From NCBI GenBank assembly GCA_021793945.1, contig JAJYRT010000013.1, positions 1 to 24,211 on the forward strand: a stretch of 24,211 nt of DNA, given 5' to 3'. A program made the translations under genes and the position numbers. Source of the stretch: Thermoplasmata archaeon. Its GTDB lineage: Archaea; Thermoplasmatota; Thermoplasmata; Thermoplasmatales; Thermoplasmataceae. This document shows, piece after piece, positions 23,501 through 24,211 of this stretch. Below the pieces are notes generated by a model. That model was not told the DNA's origin and did not search any database. It saw only the letters and a program-made list of their open reading frames with translations. How positions within the stretch are numbered: the stretch's first letter is position 1; each line of letters starts with the position of its first letter.

Positions 23501-24076
23501 CAGGTAGACACCCTGTATGCCACATACAACGGTCTTACAAGCAATGCTGTTACAGTTTTCGTTGAACCTCAGACAGGGAGCTTCTATGCTAACGTAGCAA
23601 TGGGATCCGGAGGAACGCTGACTGGACAGGTGACCTTCAGCGACATGAAGTACGTGAATTACGTGAACGTATCCATCGGATCAGCGCCGGGACAGTACAT
23701 AAATGAAACTTTTGCACCCTCATTTGTGGATTCCACAACAGGAGTCGGGGTAAGCGGAGTCTTCAATGGCGTGATCCCTGTAACGTTTACGACAAAGGGA
23801 ATTTCCGGGCCGGTTGAACTGCATATGGTTGCCGGAGGATACAATGACCTGAGCCTTAAGTACAGCTTCTTCGGGTTCTCATTCGTGTCCTACTCCATAC
23901 AGAATCCCATAGTATGGTCTGATCCAATAAGCATCGGATCCGCAGTACAGGGCAACTCTCATGCAGTTCCTGCCTCCACTCTCCCAGGAGCAGCAGTGTT
24001 GGCAGCAATAGCAGGCAGCATTGGCTCAGCGGGAGCAGCAGTAGCATACGTGTCAGTTATAAAAAAGAGGAAGTAA
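20525..24076 (+). CDS. large membrane-anchored sedolisin (S53) acid protease
   Basis: 1183 residues. A signal peptide (~1-34) is followed by a pro-kumamolisin activation domain (~74-170: SNPASMQYRQYVSTGELGNQYG ... EEYEEAFHTQIGAY-type pattern). The catalytic domain begins near 335. S53 residues: E399 and D403 in TLETALDIEY, oxyanion D496 in FFATGDYGS, and nucleophile S636 in GGTSFATP. The rest (~700-1150) is beta-rich with many sequons (WSFQQFAVSSP, LTLGVTNAMGMLETG). It ends in one helix (LPGAAVLAAIAGSIGSAGAA ...) and KKRK, anchoring the enzyme outside the cell. Active sedolisins work at low pH, fitting an acidophile that digests external protein. The full catalytic set suggests activity; the usual C-terminal calcium site was not located with confidence. 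GTG start with strong SD. Confidence 0.92.
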   Translation: MNNRNRVFFALLIAVLFMASAFVFVDQGQAAAASTHWGYKTSAGMEPLVSVQNSSLNQLASTAGTYTLMDEQSHFNPSAIVIVTISLKTGSGFGNLINAVSNPASMQYRQYVSTGELGNQYGISTSAYNGIISYFEGFGITVYTSSARISLTLQGTVQEYEEAFHTQIGAYAIEYTSNGIWNPLFGNESGTPGSVSVSPIIYVDTSGLDLPASIAQYVSGITGLDGMVAQPDVMLPFGMNPSMVTVGSSYITGGNAQFPIYTGNNASYPLGNASNPYTIDQIQNISYANFTWTPNSLTPTDAAFNDPSGNYQFIYPSTMHVLTGASNLWSGRSTIGGAPDLGQGITVAVIEVGTLPLSWLQGFSQEVFNNPNQITDRLSVVPLLGANLFDGEIYGWTLETALDIEYIAAMAPAAHIDLVAVPNPNFSAFDYAYQYIAQNLVSGNNATDSITITSNSYGSDEAYTAFFGSPTYMQVENTLLTELNLVGVTNFFATGDYGSYAGLYEYGATSAGIPAIANGSTSVGGGQLTAESAGQAFPDTNVWAYYPEYGIMMQVAPASGEQSFTYWAYGEGLSGTFKGIIGGGFGQSLMTQQPWWQNALDTYTSGARMDPVVSGAAAFNMSVYTGFWNLFYGGTSFATPITAGEWALIEEQANIILGTPALGDINPVLYGAHNAYEAGISSFHYNPYLLMQNIGSGFNYGPTNSFAWYYFNLSIAVPSDPIVPWWMFSLESPAGNGWNYLQGLGMIRADVMDQELLGLVDSAGHALLNEEFTVLMATPSGLEPITTLTGGQTYTFQILLANGQAGGLYKVYAYSGGPNNGAYGGGTVSTFTTSSNGEFTYTPAYNMNSPSIAGSEYGYFKILSQGSIQWSFQQFAVSSPAATGTLTLGVTNAMGMLETGIAEVPMFIDTQTGFYNYLGATGEVFLNGNPVSNAVVHQISVNNTQFSQEFSGLPVSSYAPGVELGTFLTDGRGMFNFWTDAGLAELNASLFTQVDTLYATYNGLTSNAVTVFVEPQTGSFYANVAMGSGGTLTGQVTFSDMKYVNYVNVSIGSAPGQYINETFAPSFVDSTTGVGVSGVFNGVIPVTFTTKGISGPVELHMVAGGYNDLSLKYSFFGFSFVSYSIQNPIVWSDPISIGSAVQGNSHAVPASTLPGAAVLAAIAGSIGSAGAAVAYVSVIKKRK

Positions 24077-24097
24077 ATTTAAAGCTTCCCCACATAA

Positions 24098-24121
24098 ATT
24101 TTATTTTTAAAACAATTTTTC
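24098..24121 (+). terminator. T-rich terminator after the sedolisin gene
   Basis: Two T-runs (ATTTTATTTTTAAAA and CAATTTTTC) start 22 nt after the stop codon. Archaeal termination commonly uses such oligo-T tracts. The tract also lies over the 3' end of the convergent partial gene. Confidence 0.4.
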
Positions 24122-24211
24122 TTTCAGTATGCCAACTATTATCGGCGTTTCGTTAACAATCCATTTTCTTGCGCGTGCTTCCCTGAGTTTCCTGGTTGCG
24201 TGTGACCACGC
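24107..24211 (-). CDS. C-terminal end of an unknown gene (partial)
   Basis: A minus-strand frame open from the window edge runs 34 codons to a TAA at 24109-24107. It reads AWSHATRKLREARARKWI and then VNETPIIVGILKEKLF: a basic helix followed by a hydrophobic strand. It converges on the sedolisin gene with 30 nt between stops. Too short to assign, and the frame could be chance, but the composition looks coding. Confidence 0.35.
   Translation of the reverse strand, partial: AWSHATRKLREARARKWIVNETPIIVGILKEKLF

Noticed and set aside
1..24211. tRNA, rRNA or CRISPR elements
   Set aside because: Reading the spacers on both strands showed no cloverleaf with a TTCGA-type T-loop, no rRNA-like tracts and no spaced direct repeats.

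Overview
The window comes from an acidophilic euryarchaeon of the Thermoplasmatales or close relatives. The evidence is an archaellin with a class III signal peptide, the archaeal-type genes pheT, Nep1, S15 and a DHH (GAN-type) nuclease, an archaeal N-glycosylation oligosaccharyltransferase, a sedolisin-family acid protease, and TATA boxes placed about 25 nt before many start codons (leaderless transcripts). Base composition looks moderate by eye. I do not claim a genus. I see no rRNA, tRNA or CRISPR array.

Layout. 1-1512 (minus strand): the first codons of an unknown gene, an archaellin, and a gamma-class carbonic anhydrase-like protein. 1662-3655 (plus): a tandem ribbon-helix-helix regulator, then pheT. 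3660-6588: a winged-helix regulator fused to an ABC-type substrate-binding-protein fold, a divergent APC amino-acid permease, and a free-standing copy of the domain that normally ends nitrate/sulfonate-type ABC ATPases. 6671-13770: a 2110-residue AglB oligosaccharyltransferase whose last ~1200 residues are extracellular beta-type modules, overlapping by 4 nt with a gene for a small membrane-anchored glycoprotein. 13772-14284 (minus): a LOG-like Rossmann protein. 14371-16932 (plus): translation and information genes (Nep1, S15, DHH nuclease). 16933-17347: a gene-poor stretch with one doubtful membrane ORF. 17348-17557: a two-helix membrane protein. 17639-18301: a YqgF/RuvC-like RNase H-fold protein, overlapping by 30 nt tail-to-tail with thiI. 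19851-20321: an IS630-like helix-turn-helix protein with no catalytic domain. 20525-24076: a very large membrane-anchored sedolisin. A partial unknown gene enters from the right edge on the minus strand.

How the genes connect. The archaellin, the AglB tail, the small membrane protein and the protease form a cell-surface theme. All are rich in N-X-S/T sequons that AglB itself could modify. The regulator, permease and orphan ABC-ATPase tail domain look like a ligand-sensing and uptake module built from nitrate/sulfonate ABC-transporter parts. These two blocks are the best candidates for undescribed biology. The rest is ordinary housekeeping, with leaderless promoters for housekeeping genes and GAGGTG-type ribosome binding sites on the surface-protein genes.
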